Shown here: in pieces, positions 19,555-28,130 of the stretch
How positions within the stretch are numbered: position 1 is the stretch's first letter
How the letters are laid out: each line of letters begins with the position of its first letter
Source of the DNA: Gammaproteobacteria bacterium
Lineage (GTDB): Bacteria > Pseudomonadota > Gammaproteobacteria > Steroidobacterales > PWYM01
Reading direction: 5' to 3'
DNA: 64,000 bases
NCBI GenBank assembly: GCA_007693855.1
Contig: RECU01000077.1
Location: 1-64,000, forward strand
Translations under genes and position numbers: made by a program
The notes under the pieces: model-generated
Databases searched by the model: none
What the model was told of the DNA's origin: nothing
Seen by the model: the letters and a program-made list of their open reading frames with translations, nothing else

Positions 19555-20589
19555 TCAGACGATAGCCGGTTCTTCCTTCCACGCCGGGTCGCTGTCGAGA
19601 TCGTCCATCTCGATCGTATCGGTCGCGCTGACGCGGGCGATAAGAAACAAGGCATCGCCCTCGTGCGCCAGGGGCAGGTTGGATCGGCCCATGATCAAGC
19701 CGTCGCAGGCCGCGGTGACCACCTCTTCGGCCATGCCGAAGGGATCCGACACGTAGCCGAGCACATCTCCCTTGTTCACGGCCTCACCGAGCCCGCGGAG
19801 ACTGCGCAGGATGCCGCTGGTCGGTGCGCGGACCCAGGTGCTCGCGCGAGCGACCACCGGTTCGCGGGTTGGCGAAGGCGCCCTCCCCCGCAGCATGCCA
19901 AGGGCGCGCATGACCCCAAGCACGCCGCGCAGGCCGGCACGGATGCACCGTTCATCGAAGCGCAACGCCTCACCGCCCTCATACAGCAGCATGCGGACCC
20001 CTTCTCCTGCAGCGGCTTCGCGCAGTGAGCCGTCGCGCAGGTTCGCGTGGATCAGCAACGGTACGCCAAATGCGCGCGCCAGCTTGCCCGTTTCCGGGTC
20101 ATCCATGTCGGCCCGGATCTGCGGCAGGTTAGTCCGATGGATGGCACCGGTGTGGAGGTCGATGCCGTGAGTGGAGCCCCGTACGATCTCCTGCATGAAC
20201 AGTTCGGCAAGTCGCGCGGCCAGTGACCCCGTCGTCGAGCCGGGAAAGGAGCGGTTCAGGTCACGCCTGTCGGGCAGGTATCGGCTCTGGTGCATGACAC
20301 CCAGCACGTTGACCATGGGGACGGCCATCAGGGTGCCGCGGAGGTTCCGCAGACCGGGCTGAGCCAGGAGTCGGCGGACGACTTCGATGCCATTGAGTTC
20401 GTCGCCATGCACCGCCGCACAAACAAACAGTCGTGGGCCGGGTCGGGCACCATGAATCACATGGACCGGCATGGAGATCGGGTTGTGGTTGTACAGGGTG
20501 CCGAGCCCAAGCTCGACGGTACGCCGCTCACCGGCGGCGATTTTCTGGCCGCCAAGCCTGATGGGCTCGCGACGTTTAACCCGTGCCAC
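19555..20589 (-). CDS. Succinylglutamate desuccinylase/aspartoacylase family zinc hydrolase
   Basis: A 344-residue carboxypeptidase-fold amidohydrolase. Zinc ligands are in [16 protein letters not shown] (His and Glu) and [14 protein letters not shown] (His). [10 protein letters not shown] supplies the substrate-binding arginines typical of the family. The C-terminal third ([13 protein letters not shown] to DALFLIA) forms the beta-barrel, lipoyl-like domain of this subgroup. The substrate is unknown; no astABD genes are nearby, so it is not the arginine-pathway AstE by context. Its start overlaps the end of rimK by 14 bases, suggesting a role in glutamyl or amino-acid conjugate metabolism around RimK. 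Confidence 0.87.
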   Translation of the reverse strand: MARVKRREPIRLGGQKIAAGERRTVELGLGTLYNHNPISMPVHVIHGARPGPRLFVCAAVHGDELNGIEVVRRLLAQPGLRNLRGTLMAVPMVNVLGVMHQSRYLPDRRDLNRSFPGSTTGSLAARLAELFMQEIVRGSTHGIDLHTGAIHRTNLPQIRADMDDPETGKLARAFGVPLLIHANLRDGSLREAAAGEGVRMLLYEGGEALRFDERCIRAGLRGVLGVMRALGMLRGRAPSPTREPVVARASTWVRAPTSGILRSLRGLGEAVNKGDVLGYVSDPFGMAEEVVTAACDGLIMGRSNLPLAHEGDALFLIARVSATDTIEMDDLDSDPAWKEEPAIV

Positions 20590-21481
20590 GTGTGCGTGTC
20601 TTGCCAGGCCTTGCGTTGCTTTCGATGAACGCGATGATCATGCCAGCCACGTCTTTGCCGGTCGCAGCTTCGATACCCTCCAGACCAGGGGATGAATTGA
20701 CCTCCATGACCACCGGACCATGATTCGATCGCAGCAGGTCTACACCGGCCACGTTCAGCCCCATGATCCGCGCCGAGCGGATCGCGGTGGAGCGTTCCTC
20801 CGGCGTGAGCCGAACCACCTGGGCGCTGCCGCCACGATGCAGATTGGAACGGAACTCGCCCTCCTTGGCCTGTCTGCGCATGGCGGCGACCACGCGATTG
20901 CCAATCACGAACGCCCGGATATCGGCGCCCCGAGCCTCGGTGATGAATTCCTGCACCAGGAAGTTGGCATGCAGGCCGCGAAACGCCTCGATGACGCTCT
21001 CCGCCGCCTGTGTGGTCTCGGCGAGCACCACGCCTACACCTTGGGTGCCCTCGATGAGTTTGATGACCACCGGCGCACCGCCGACCAGCGCCAGCAGGTC
21101 GTCGGTATCATCAGGCGAATGCGCGAAACCCGTGACGGGCATGCCGATACCTCGCCTGGAGAGCAGCTGCAGTGAACGCAGCTTGTCGCGCGAGCGACTG
21201 ATGGCGACCGATTCGTTGAGTGGAAATACCCCGGTCATCTCGAACTGTCGAAGCACCGCCGTGCCGTAGAACGTCGCGGAGGCACCGATGCGCGGAATGA
21301 CGGCTTCAAAGCCGCTGAGGGGTTTGCCCTTGTAGTGCACCGCCGGCTTGTGACTGGCGATGTTCATGTAGCAGCGCAGGTGATCGATGACCTGTACCTC
21401 GTGGCCACGCTCGCGTGCCGCGTCGACCAGGCGCCGGGTCGAGTAAAGCTTCTGGTTGCGCGACATGATCGCGATTTTCAC
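20576..21481 (-). CDS. rimK: Alpha-L-glutamate ligase RimK
   Basis: This ATP-grasp ligase adds glutamates to the C-terminus of ribosomal protein S6. The 301-residue protein shows the RimK N-domain ([18 protein letters not shown]), the ATP-grasp lid and binding strand ([20 protein letters not shown]), [30 protein letters not shown], and the Mg-binding [18 protein letters not shown]. Length and motifs match E. coli RimK. It lies 4 bases after rimB and overlaps the next gene, so the three are one unit continuing from the ccm operon. In Pseudomonas fluorescens, RimK activity is tuned by the protease RimB and a c-di-GMP phosphodiesterase, RimA. Confidence 0.95.
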   Translation of the reverse strand: MKIAIMSRNQKLYSTRRLVDAARERGHEVQVIDHLRCYMNIASHKPAVHYKGKPLSGFEAVIPRIGASATFYGTAVLRQFEMTGVFPLNESVAISRSRDKLRSLQLLSRRGIGMPVTGFAHSPDDTDDLLALVGGAPVVIKLIEGTQGVGVVLAETTQAAESVIEAFRGLHANFLVQEFITEARGADIRAFVIGNRVVAAMRRQAKEGEFRSNLHRGGSAQVVRLTPEERSTAIRSARIMGLNVAGVDLLRSNHGPVVMEVNSSPGLEGIEAATGKDVAGMIIAFIESNARPGKTRTRGTG

Positions 21482-21485
21482 GGCC

Positions 21486-21932
21486 TCACTTCCCCCCCAA
21501 ATACGAGCGAGCCGGATCCACGGTCATTCTTCCTGCGCACAGCGCAGTCCGGCCAAGCAACATTCGAAAACGCATATTATCGCGCGCCGTCAGCGTCATC
21601 TCGATCGGCCATTCCCGTTCGCCCCAACGCACGGGTGTTCGGATCACCCAGCGCAGCTCACGATGCCCGCCGGAGTCGGTGACCAGCCGCTGGTCCACCG
21701 CGGTGGTCTGCACCCAGTGCTCGATGTCGGTGTTGCCCTGGACCGGGTGGACACCAAACTCAAGCAGGGTGATCCCCCCGTGCTCCGTCGCGCGGACGGA
21801 GAACGCGTGCAATGCCGAGGTCCGCGCGCCGGTGTCTATTTTGGCCTTGATTCTGGGGAGTCCGAGTTCCGGCAGAGCGACCCACTCGCGCCAGCCGAGC
21901 TGGGCAGGCCGGGTCGCCACGCTGTGTGTCAT
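21486..21932 (-). CDS. rimB: RimB-like retropepsin-fold protease (Zn_protease/PF05618 family)
   Basis: A 148-residue single-domain protein with the retropepsin-like active-site motif [13 protein letters not shown] and the second conserved block [12 protein letters not shown]. Members are called ATP-dependent zinc proteases, but the DTGA motif suggests an aspartic-protease fold. In P. fluorescens the homologue is encoded with rimK and acts on the RimK system. Here the ATG at 21932 overlaps the ccmI stop (21929), and rimK follows 4 bases after its own stop. Codons at about 21553-21581, encoding the second motif, are unusually AT-rich. Confidence 0.82.
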   Translation of the reverse strand: MTHSVATRPAQLGWREWVALPELGLPRIKAKIDTGARTSALHAFSVRATEHGGITLLEFGVHPVQGNTDIEHWVQTTAVDQRLVTDSGGHRELRWVIRTPVRWGEREWPIEMTLTARDNMRFRMLLGRTALCAGRMTVDPARSYLGGK

Positions 21933-22981
21933 GGGACAACGCGGTCAATGACCAGGGTCACTTCCCCACCTGCCAGCACGCTGCCCTCGGTGTAGAGATC
22001 ACCGCTCGCTGCGGCGACGTCGCCAGTCTGCGAGATACGCGCCACGACGGCAAGCGGACCCGAGGTGTTCGCAATGCTTTGATCTGGCAGCATGACATCG
22101 CGGTCACCCAGTTCGATGACGCCCGGCAATGCCGAGGCGGGTACCCGACGAACGGCCAGTGGTGGCCCGCCCGCACCTTCGCGGACGATGACGAACAGCA
22201 CGGCCCCCTGTCCGATCAGGGCATCAAATCCTTCACCTAGCGCGACCTGCACCGTCACCGAGGCGCTGGCCGCATCGCCCTGGCCCGCCGGCGCCGTCCC
22301 GGCTGCGGCGCCTGGCGCGCCCTCGGCGAGGCCTGTCGAGCTGCCGGCATGTCGCCGGATTTCGCCCAGACGCTGCTCGACCATGCGTACGATGGCTGCC
22401 GGGGGTTCCATCTCCAGCAGCCGTTGCCAGCGCGCCTCCGCTACGTCCCAGCGCCCCGCGGACCACGCCGCCTGGCCACCATAAAACAGCGCCCTTGCAT
22501 TGTCAGGCTGACGCCGCAGCACCGCGTCGAGCACGTTACCCGCACGCTGTGCGAATCCGTCCGGATCCGAGAACAGCACAGCTTCGGCAAAGGCCAGGGC
22601 CAACGGTACGTCGTCCGGCCCAGCCAGTTCACTGGCCCGACCATAGGCTCTCGCCGCGCCGGCAAAATCCTGCATGTTCGCGTAGAAATCTCCCAGGCTG
22701 CGCCAGCCATCGACGCTGTCTTCCAGCGCCATACCCTCCTCTGCATCGGCCGCAATGACGCGCAGACGCTGGACTGCCAGTTCTGCCCTGACCTGTGGAT
22801 CCCATTGCCAGGTCGACACGATGAGGTAGGTGCCTGCGCCACCAACGGGCACGATCAGCACCAGTATCAGCACACCCAACCATCTCTGCGGGGAGGTTTC
22901 CGCGCGACGCCACATCGGGATCAACAGCAGCAGCAGCGCGGCCGCGGTCATCGCCGCGGCCACGACAACAAACGGGGTCAT
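21929..22981 (-). CDS. ccmI: Cytochrome c biogenesis protein CcmI
   Basis: This apocytochrome c chaperone presents substrate to the CcmF/H ligation complex. The 350-residue protein starts at the ATG at 22981, overlapping the ccmH stop. Two N-terminal membrane segments (TPFVVVAAAMTAAALLLLLI and WLGVLILVLIVPVGGAGTY) flank a cytoplasmic loop. A periplasmic TPR region follows (DGWRSLGDFYANMQDFAGAA and repeats), then a beta-rich C-terminal domain with ALPGVIELGDRDVM. The TPR plus C-terminal domain is the CcmI/CycH layout. It is the last ccm gene before rimB. Confidence 0.93.
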   Translation of the reverse strand: MTPFVVVAAAMTAAALLLLLIPMWRRAETSPQRWLGVLILVLIVPVGGAGTYLIVSTWQWDPQVRAELAVQRLRVIAADAEEGMALEDSVDGWRSLGDFYANMQDFAGAARAYGRASELAGPDDVPLALAFAEAVLFSDPDGFAQRAGNVLDAVLRRQPDNARALFYGGQAAWSAGRWDVAEARWQRLLEMEPPAAIVRMVEQRLGEIRRHAGSSTGLAEGAPGAAAGTAPAGQGDAASASVTVQVALGEGFDALIGQGAVLFVIVREGAGGPPLAVRRVPASALPGVIELGDRDVMLPDQSIANTSGPLAVVARISQTGDVAAASGDLYTEGSVLAGGEVTLVIDRVVP

Positions 22982-23466
22982 CGGGGCGTATCCTCCGCGG
23001 GCTCCGGATCCTCGCTCCACGCCTCATCATCGTCGAGCGGTTTGTCGGCGCGGCTGCGCAACACCCGCCAGAACACCCAGCCGCCGCCGAGCAGCAGCAG
23101 GATCGGTGCGAACCACAACAGCCAGGTTCGCGGTGTGAAGGGGGGGCGATAGAGCACGAAATCGCCGTAGCGTGCGGTCAGGAAGTCGAGGATCTCCCGA
23201 TCGGTGGACCCGCCTTCGATTCGCTCGCGGATTTCACGCCGGAGGTCTCGTGCCAGCGGTGCGTTGGAGTCGGCAATGGGTTCGTTCTGACAGACGAGAC
23301 AGCGGATCTCGCGGATGAGACGCTCGTAACGGGCGCGTTGTGCGGGGTCCTCCAGTGGACTCAGGGCCTCCACGGTCAGCGGCGTATGCGGTGCGCTCCA
23401 GCCGGGGGCTGCGGACAGCAGCAGACCGAGGAGCATCAGCGCCATCAGGATACCCCGCATACTCAT
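22978..23466 (-). CDS. ccmH: Cytochrome c biogenesis protein CcmH (heme lyase subunit)
   Basis: A 162-residue periplasmic, membrane-anchored thiol reductant for apocytochrome CxxCH motifs. It has a signal peptide (GILMALMLLGLLLSAAPGWSA) and the redox motif IRCLVCQNEPIADSNAPLA. One C-terminal transmembrane helix (TWLLWFAPILLLLGGGWVFW) and a short acidic tail follow. This is the short CcmH form, with the TPR part encoded separately as ccmI. The ATG at 23466 overlaps the ccmG stop, and its stop overlaps ccmI. Confidence 0.95.
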   Translation of the reverse strand: MSMRGILMALMLLGLLLSAAPGWSAPHTPLTVEALSPLEDPAQRARYERLIREIRCLVCQNEPIADSNAPLARDLRREIRERIEGGSTDREILDFLTARYGDFVLYRPPFTPRTWLLWFAPILLLLGGGWVFWRVLRSRADKPLDDDEAWSEDPEPAEDTPR

Positions 23467-23999
23467 GAGTCCCCCTGCCGCAGCTGCGCAATACGCGGAC
23501 GGAATTCGCGCTCCCAGACAGCCTGGTCGATGGGTCCGATGTGCTTGTAGCGGATGATCCCCTGGCCATCGAGCAGGAAGGTCTCCGGCGAGCCGTAAAC
23601 CCCCCAGTCGATGGCCACGCGGCCATCGTCGTCGACCGCGACGGCGACGTAGGGGTCGCCCAGCCGCTCCAGCCAGCGCAGGGCGGCCGTGCGATCGTCC
23701 TTCCAGTTCAGGCCGAAGATCGGGATTTCCCCGCTGCGGGAGATATCCACCAGCATGCCATGCTCCTGCCTGCAGCCGACACACCATGTCGCCCAGACGT
23801 TGAGCAGCACGGGTTCTCCCGTCGCGAGATCACTCAGCGCGAGGGTGCGTTCCGGATCGAGCAGTTGCGGCAGTTCGAACTGCGGGGCCGGCTGGTTGAT
23901 CAGTGGCGAGGGCACCAGCGTCGGGTCGCGGAACAGGCCCACCAGGAAAAACCCCAGCAGCACGATGAACAGCGCCGGGGCGGCGAGATACCGCCACAT
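23463..23999 (-). CDS. ccmG: Thiol:disulfide interchange protein CcmG/DsbE
   Basis: A 178-residue membrane-anchored thioredoxin-fold protein that reduces apocytochrome c thiols in the periplasm. An N-terminal anchor (APALFIVLLGFFLVGLF) precedes the thioredoxin domain with LNVWATWCVGCRQEH, the CxxC site, and the later VYGSPETFLLDGQG containing the conserved cis-Pro region. The start overlaps the end of ccmF by one base. Confidence 0.95.
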   Translation of the reverse strand: MWRYLAAPALFIVLLGFFLVGLFRDPTLVPSPLINQPAPQFELPQLLDPERTLALSDLATGEPVLLNVWATWCVGCRQEHGMLVDISRSGEIPIFGLNWKDDRTAALRWLERLGDPYVAVAVDDDGRVAIDWGVYGSPETFLLDGQGIIRYKHIGPIDQAVWEREFRPRIAQLRQGDS

Positions 24000-25966
24000 C
24001 AGCCCTGACCCCCAGCCGCCGCAGGGGCCGACCCGGTGGTGGCCGGCTCAGTCTCACGCCTGCGCGCTAGTCGATAACGGCGGTCGCTGATCGCGATCAC
24101 GCCACCGAGCGCCATGAAAATCGTGCCCAGCCAGATATAGCGGACCAGCGGCTTGTACTGGATCCGCAATGACCAGGCGCCGTCTCCCAGGGGTTCGCCC
24201 ATCGACACCAGCAGTTCACGGCGCCAGCCGCCGCCGATGGCCGTCTGGGTGATCGGATCACGCTGCACGCGGTAGACGCGCTTCTGTGGATACAGGGTGG
24301 TGACGAACTCGCCGTCGCGGCTGACCTCGATCTCGGCTTCGATCGCATCGAAGTTCGGCCCCTGGACGCCGCGGGTACCGAGCAGCGTGAACTCGTAGCC
24401 TGCAAGGTCGACCGGCTGACCGGGAATGCCGGCACGGTCCACTTCCAAATCGTAGGACGAGACGAAGGTTACCCCGAGAATCAGCACGCCCAGGCCGAAG
24501 TGCGCCACGCACATGCCGATATGGCTGCGCGTCAGGCGCGCAGGTCCGACCCGCGGCAGCAGATCGATCACCGCGGTGATCATCACCCAGAACGCCAGGA
24601 TGCTGCCAAGCACCGTGAGGGCCCCAGCCGTGCCGTAGAAGAACAGCGGCATGGGGATGCCGATGACCAATGCCGCCAGCGCCGGGATACGCAGTTTCCG
24701 CCACACGGGCGTGGACGGCGTCTGGCGCCACATGGTGTGCAGGCCAATGCCGATCAGCAGCATGAGCGGGAACATCGGAATCATGAAGGCCAGGTCGAAA
24801 TACGGCGGGCCTACCGAGATCTTGCCGAGATTCAGGGCGTCCATAAACAGCGGGTACAACGTCCCCAGCAGGATCAGCAGGGTCGCGATGACCAGCAGAA
24901 TGTTGTTGGCCAGCAGGAAGGTTTCCCGCGACAGCGGCTTGAAGCCGGCATCGGAGGCCATCGAGGGGGCCCGCCACGCATACAGGGCCAGCGCGACGGT
25001 CACTACGATGCCCATGAAGGCCAGGATATACATTCCGCGAGACGGGTCCGCCGCGAACGCGTGCACCGACACGAGGATGCCCGAGCGAACCAGGAAGGTC
25101 CCCAGCAGGCTCAGACTGAAGGCAGAGATCGCCAACAGCAGCGTCCAGCTCTTGAACAGCCCACGCTTCTCGGTGACGGCCAGCGAGTGGATCAGCGCCG
25201 TGCCGACCAGCCAAGGCAGGAAGGAGGCGTTCTCCACCGGGTCCCAGAACCACCAGCCGCCCCAGCCGAGCTCGTAATAGGCCCACCAGCTGCCCAGCGA
25301 GATCCCCAGGGTCAGGAACAACCAGGCGGCCGTGGTCCAGGGACGCGTCCAGCGGGCCCAGGCGGCATCGATCCGGCCCTCGAGCAGGGCCGCAATGGCG
25401 AAGGCGAAGGCCACTGCAAACCCCACATAGCCGATGTACAGCAGCGGCGGATGGAACATCAACGCCGGGTCCTGGAGGATGGGATTGAGGTCCTGGCCGT
25501 CGACCGGCGCAGGAATCAGCCGGTCGAACGGGTTGGATGTGAACAGGGTGAACGACAGGAACCCGACCGCGACCACGCCCAGCACGCCGAGCACGCGGGC
25601 GACAAAACGTTCCGGCATCTGGCGGCTGAACACGGCCACCAGCACCGACCAGATCGCAAGCACCAGAATCCACAGCAGCAGCGAGCCCTCGTGGCCGCCC
25701 CAGACGGCGCCGAAGCGATAGAACATCGGCAGTTCGGAGTTCGAGTGCCCGGCGACGAAGGCGACGGAGAAATCGTGCGTCACGAAGGCGTAGGTCAGCG
25801 CGCCGAAGGCTACCGCAGCGAACACCAGCTGCCCGGTCACCGCCGGTTTCGCCAGCGACATCAGGACCCGGTTGCCGGTGTAGCTGCCCCAGAGCGGCGC
25901 GACGCTCTGCACCACGGCGAGAATCAGGGCGAGTACCAGCGCAACCTGGCCAAGCTCAGGGACCAC
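23999..25966 (-). CDS. ccmF: Heme lyase CcmF
   Basis: A 655-residue polytopic membrane protein that transfers heme from CcmE to apocytochrome c. It has many hydrophobic helices and the tryptophan-rich heme-handling motif GWGGWWFWDPVENASFLPWL, plus conserved periplasmic histidines in GHSNSELPMFYR and MFHPPLLYIGY. The length fits the family. The start is a GTG at 25966, 3 bases after the ccmE stop. Confidence 0.97.
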   Translation of the reverse strand: MVPELGQVALVLALILAVVQSVAPLWGSYTGNRVLMSLAKPAVTGQLVFAAVAFGALTYAFVTHDFSVAFVAGHSNSELPMFYRFGAVWGGHEGSLLLWILVLAIWSVLVAVFSRQMPERFVARVLGVLGVVAVGFLSFTLFTSNPFDRLIPAPVDGQDLNPILQDPALMFHPPLLYIGYVGFAVAFAFAIAALLEGRIDAAWARWTRPWTTAAWLFLTLGISLGSWWAYYELGWGGWWFWDPVENASFLPWLVGTALIHSLAVTEKRGLFKSWTLLLAISAFSLSLLGTFLVRSGILVSVHAFAADPSRGMYILAFMGIVVTVALALYAWRAPSMASDAGFKPLSRETFLLANNILLVIATLLILLGTLYPLFMDALNLGKISVGPPYFDLAFMIPMFPLMLLIGIGLHTMWRQTPSTPVWRKLRIPALAALVIGIPMPLFFYGTAGALTVLGSILAFWVMITAVIDLLPRVGPARLTRSHIGMCVAHFGLGVLILGVTFVSSYDLEVDRAGIPGQPVDLAGYEFTLLGTRGVQGPNFDAIEAEIEVSRDGEFVTTLYPQKRVYRVQRDPITQTAIGGGWRRELLVSMGEPLGDGAWSLRIQYKPLVRYIWLGTIFMALGGVIAISDRRYRLARRRETEPATTGSAPAAAGGQG

Positions 25967-25969
25967 GAC

Positions 25970-26509
25970 TCAGTACCCCCCGGAGTAGCTGCTGCCAGCG
26001 TGGCCGCTGTCATCAGCCACCGCGGCGCCGTTGTTGCTCTCGGTTTCGGCGGGGAAGCCCTGCTGCGCACGCTCGATCGCACGCATCTTTCCAGCATGCA
26101 ATGCCTGGGCGACTTCCGGTGGCATGTAGTTCTCGTCATGCTTGGCCATGAGGTTCTCCGCGACGAAAACACCGTTATCCCCGATCCGCCCGCGCGCGAC
26201 GACCCCCTGCCCTTCACGAAACAGGTCCGGGAGCACCCCGGTGTAGCTCACCGGTACCGTGTAGGCGTGGTCGGTGACCAGGAACTCGATGGTCATGCTG
26301 CCCGGGGCCCGTCGGACCGAGCCGTCTGCCACCAGTCCACCTACGCGAATCGTGCGCTCCGCCGGAACGCCGAGTTCGACAAATTCAGTCGGGCTGTAGA
26401 AGTACAGCATGTTTTCCTGGAAGGCCCGCAAGGCAAGTGTGGTCGCAAGACCGACCCCGGCGACCAGCGCGGTGACCATCACCAGACGGCGTTTCCTCGT
26501 GGGTGTCAT
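25970..26509 (-). CDS. ccmE: Cytochrome c heme chaperone CcmE
   Basis: A 179-residue periplasmic heme carrier with one N-terminal anchor (MVTALVAGVGLATTLALRA). The OB-fold domain runs from IRVGGLVADGSV to LPDLFREGQGVVARG. The covalent heme-binding His lies in MAKHDENYMPPEV, the HxxxY motif, with His and Tyr both intact. The C-terminal tail is Ser/Gly-rich. The start overlaps the ccmD stop (ATGA). Confidence 0.96.
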   Translation of the reverse strand: MTPTRKRRLVMVTALVAGVGLATTLALRAFQENMLYFYSPTEFVELGVPAERTIRVGGLVADGSVRRAPGSMTIEFLVTDHAYTVPVSYTGVLPDLFREGQGVVARGRIGDNGVFVAENLMAKHDENYMPPEVAQALHAGKMRAIERAQQGFPAETESNNGAAVADDSGHAGSSYSGGY

Positions 26510-26691
26510 GACAGCTCCTTCACGGCGGCACGCGCGGGCAGCGGTGCCTCGGTTTCCCGCGCAGCTTCGACCAGCGCGCGGCGGTGATGGCGACGGGCGG
26601 TGGCGATGAGCCCGAGCATGACCACCAGAGTGAGGATCCAGGATCCCCAGACATAGGCCCAGTAGCCATCCATCAACAGAAACTCACGCAC
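26506..26691 (-). CDS. ccmD: Heme exporter protein CcmD
   Basis: A 61-residue single-span protein that helps release holo-CcmE from the CcmABC complex. I chose the GTG at 26691 (VREFLLMDGYWAYVWGSW) because it matches the conserved EFLAMGGYxxYVWGSY opening; an ATG at 26673 would drop six residues. One helix (WILTLVVMLGLIATA) is followed by the basic RRHHRR cytoplasmic segment. It overlaps the end of ccmC by 8 bases. Confidence 0.85.
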   Translation of the reverse strand: MREFLLMDGYWAYVWGSWILTLVVMLGLIATARRHHRRALVEAARETEAPLPARAAVKELS

Positions 26692-27421
26692 GGCCGTCCA
26701 GTCCCCTGATCCAGCGTGCTCCACGTTCCCGCAGCAGCACTTCACCCCGCAGTCGCAGCGTGACCACGGCGGCGAAGAACAACATGTAACCGACAACCAT
26801 CGTCAGCAGCCAGCCCAACATGTCCATCGTCATCGACGGCGCCGAGAGCTTGGATATCGTGGCGGGCTGGTGCAGCGTGTTCCACCAGTCCACGGAGAAC
26901 TTGATGATCGGGATGTTGACGACGCCGACGATGGCGAGCAGCGCAGCCGCCCGGTCGCCCTTGGCCGCATCGTCGAAGGCGCCACGCAGTGCGATCACGC
27001 CCAGATACAGGAACAGCAGGACCAGCATGGACGTCATGCGCCCGTCCCAGTCCCACCACACGCCCCACATCGGCTTGCCCCACAGCGAGCCGGTGGCCAG
27101 GCAGAGAAAGGTGAACGCCGCGCCGACCGGGGCACAGGCTGCAGCAAAGGCGAAGGCGAGCTTCATCCGCCAGATCAGCCCGATGGCCGCAGCCACCGCC
27201 ATGGCAACATAGCCGAACATCGCCAGGTAGGCGCTCGGGACATGCACGTAGATGATCCGGAACCCATCACCCTGCTCGTAATCCGGCGGCGCGATGGCGA
27301 GCCCGCCGACGGTGCCTGCGAGCAGCAACAGCGCCGCCGGTATCGCAAACCAGGGAATGAGCCGACCCGCGGTGCGATAGAAATACGGCGGCGAGCCGAG
27401 CTTGTGAAACCAGAGCCACAT
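26684..27421 (-). CDS. ccmC: Heme ABC transporter permease CcmC
   Basis: A 245-residue six-helix membrane protein that loads heme onto CcmE. The WWD domain is present as KPMWGVWWDWDGRMTSML, and the flanking heme-ligand histidines lie in IIYVHVPSAYLAM and WWNTLHQPATI. The start is the ATG at 27421 (MWLWFHKLGSPPYFY), consistent with the family N-terminus. Thirty-one bases separate it from ccmB. Confidence 0.96.
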   Translation of the reverse strand: MWLWFHKLGSPPYFYRTAGRLIPWFAIPAALLLLAGTVGGLAIAPPDYEQGDGFRIIYVHVPSAYLAMFGYVAMAVAAAIGLIWRMKLAFAFAAACAPVGAAFTFLCLATGSLWGKPMWGVWWDWDGRMTSMLVLLFLYLGVIALRGAFDDAAKGDRAAALLAIVGVVNIPIIKFSVDWWNTLHQPATISKLSAPSMTMDMLGWLLTMVVGYMLFFAAVVTLRLRGEVLLRERGARWIRGLDGRA

Positions 27422-27452
27422 GATCCCTATGTCCGCTCCAAATGCCCGAAGT

Positions 27453-28130
27453 TCAATCGACACTGATCCGCAGCGCCGCAGCGATCGCGAGCGGTGCCAG
27501 CGTGATCGCCAGCGCAAGCAATGCTGCCAGCAGATACAGTGGCCCGGCCGCACTTTGCCCCTGGATTGCCAGGTCAGTAGCCCGCGCGCCGAAGACCAGT
27601 AACGGCACCGCAAGTGGCAGCACGAGTATACCCAAAACCCCCGCGCCCCGCCGCAAACTGGCGGTCAGCGCTGCGGCTACGGCGCCGATCAGGCTGAGTG
27701 TCGGCGTGGCCAGCAACAGGGCCAGTGCCAGCACCCACAAGGCATCCGTGGGCAGGTAGAACGCCTGCGCCACCAGCGGGGTCAGCAACACCAGCGGCAG
27801 GCCGCTCAGCAGCCAGTGGATCAGCGCCTTCACCAGGGCCAGCAGCGCCAGTGGCTGAGGACTCAAGACCAGCTGCTCCATGCTGCCGTCATCCATGTCG
27901 CCGCGGAACAGCGTCTCCAGCGCCAGCAGGGAAGCGAGCAGTGCCGCCACCCACAGCACACCAGGCCCGATGGCCGCCAGGGTATCGCGCTCCGGTGCGA
28001 GTCCGAGTGGGAACAATGTGAGCACGATCACGAAAAAGCACAGCGGCAGCGCCAGTTCGCCCCAGCGCCTGAGCGCCGCCCGCAGATCACGTCTCGCCAG
28101 CGCCCCGGCAGCAGTCCAGGCTCCGCTCAT
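27453..28130 (-). CDS. ccmB: Heme exporter membrane subunit CcmB
   Basis: A 225-residue polytopic membrane partner of the CcmA ATPase in the complex that drives heme release from CcmE. It has about six hydrophobic helices and the family block LFRGDMDDGSMEQLVLSPQP. The start overlaps the ccmA stop by 4 bases. Confidence 0.95.
   Translation of the reverse strand: MSGAWTAAGALARRDLRAALRRWGELALPLCFFVIVLTLFPLGLAPERDTLAAIGPGVLWVAALLASLLALETLFRGDMDDGSMEQLVLSPQPLALLALVKALIHWLLSGLPLVLLTPLVAQAFYLPTDALWVLALALLLATPTLSLIGAVAAALTASLRRGAGVLGILVLPLAVPLLVFGARATDLAIQGQSAAGPLYLLAALLALAITLAPLAIAAALRISVD

Noticed and set aside
19555-20589. astE of the arginine succinyltransferase pathway
   Set aside because: No astA, astB or astD nearby, and the C-terminal barrel-type aspartoacylase subgroup coupled to rimK points elsewhere.
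24500-26587. A 695-codon open frame on the plus strand
   Set aside because: It is antisense to ccmF and ccmE, whose motifs are unmistakable; its product is Arg/Gln/His-rich low-complexity, as expected for a GC-rich shadow frame.
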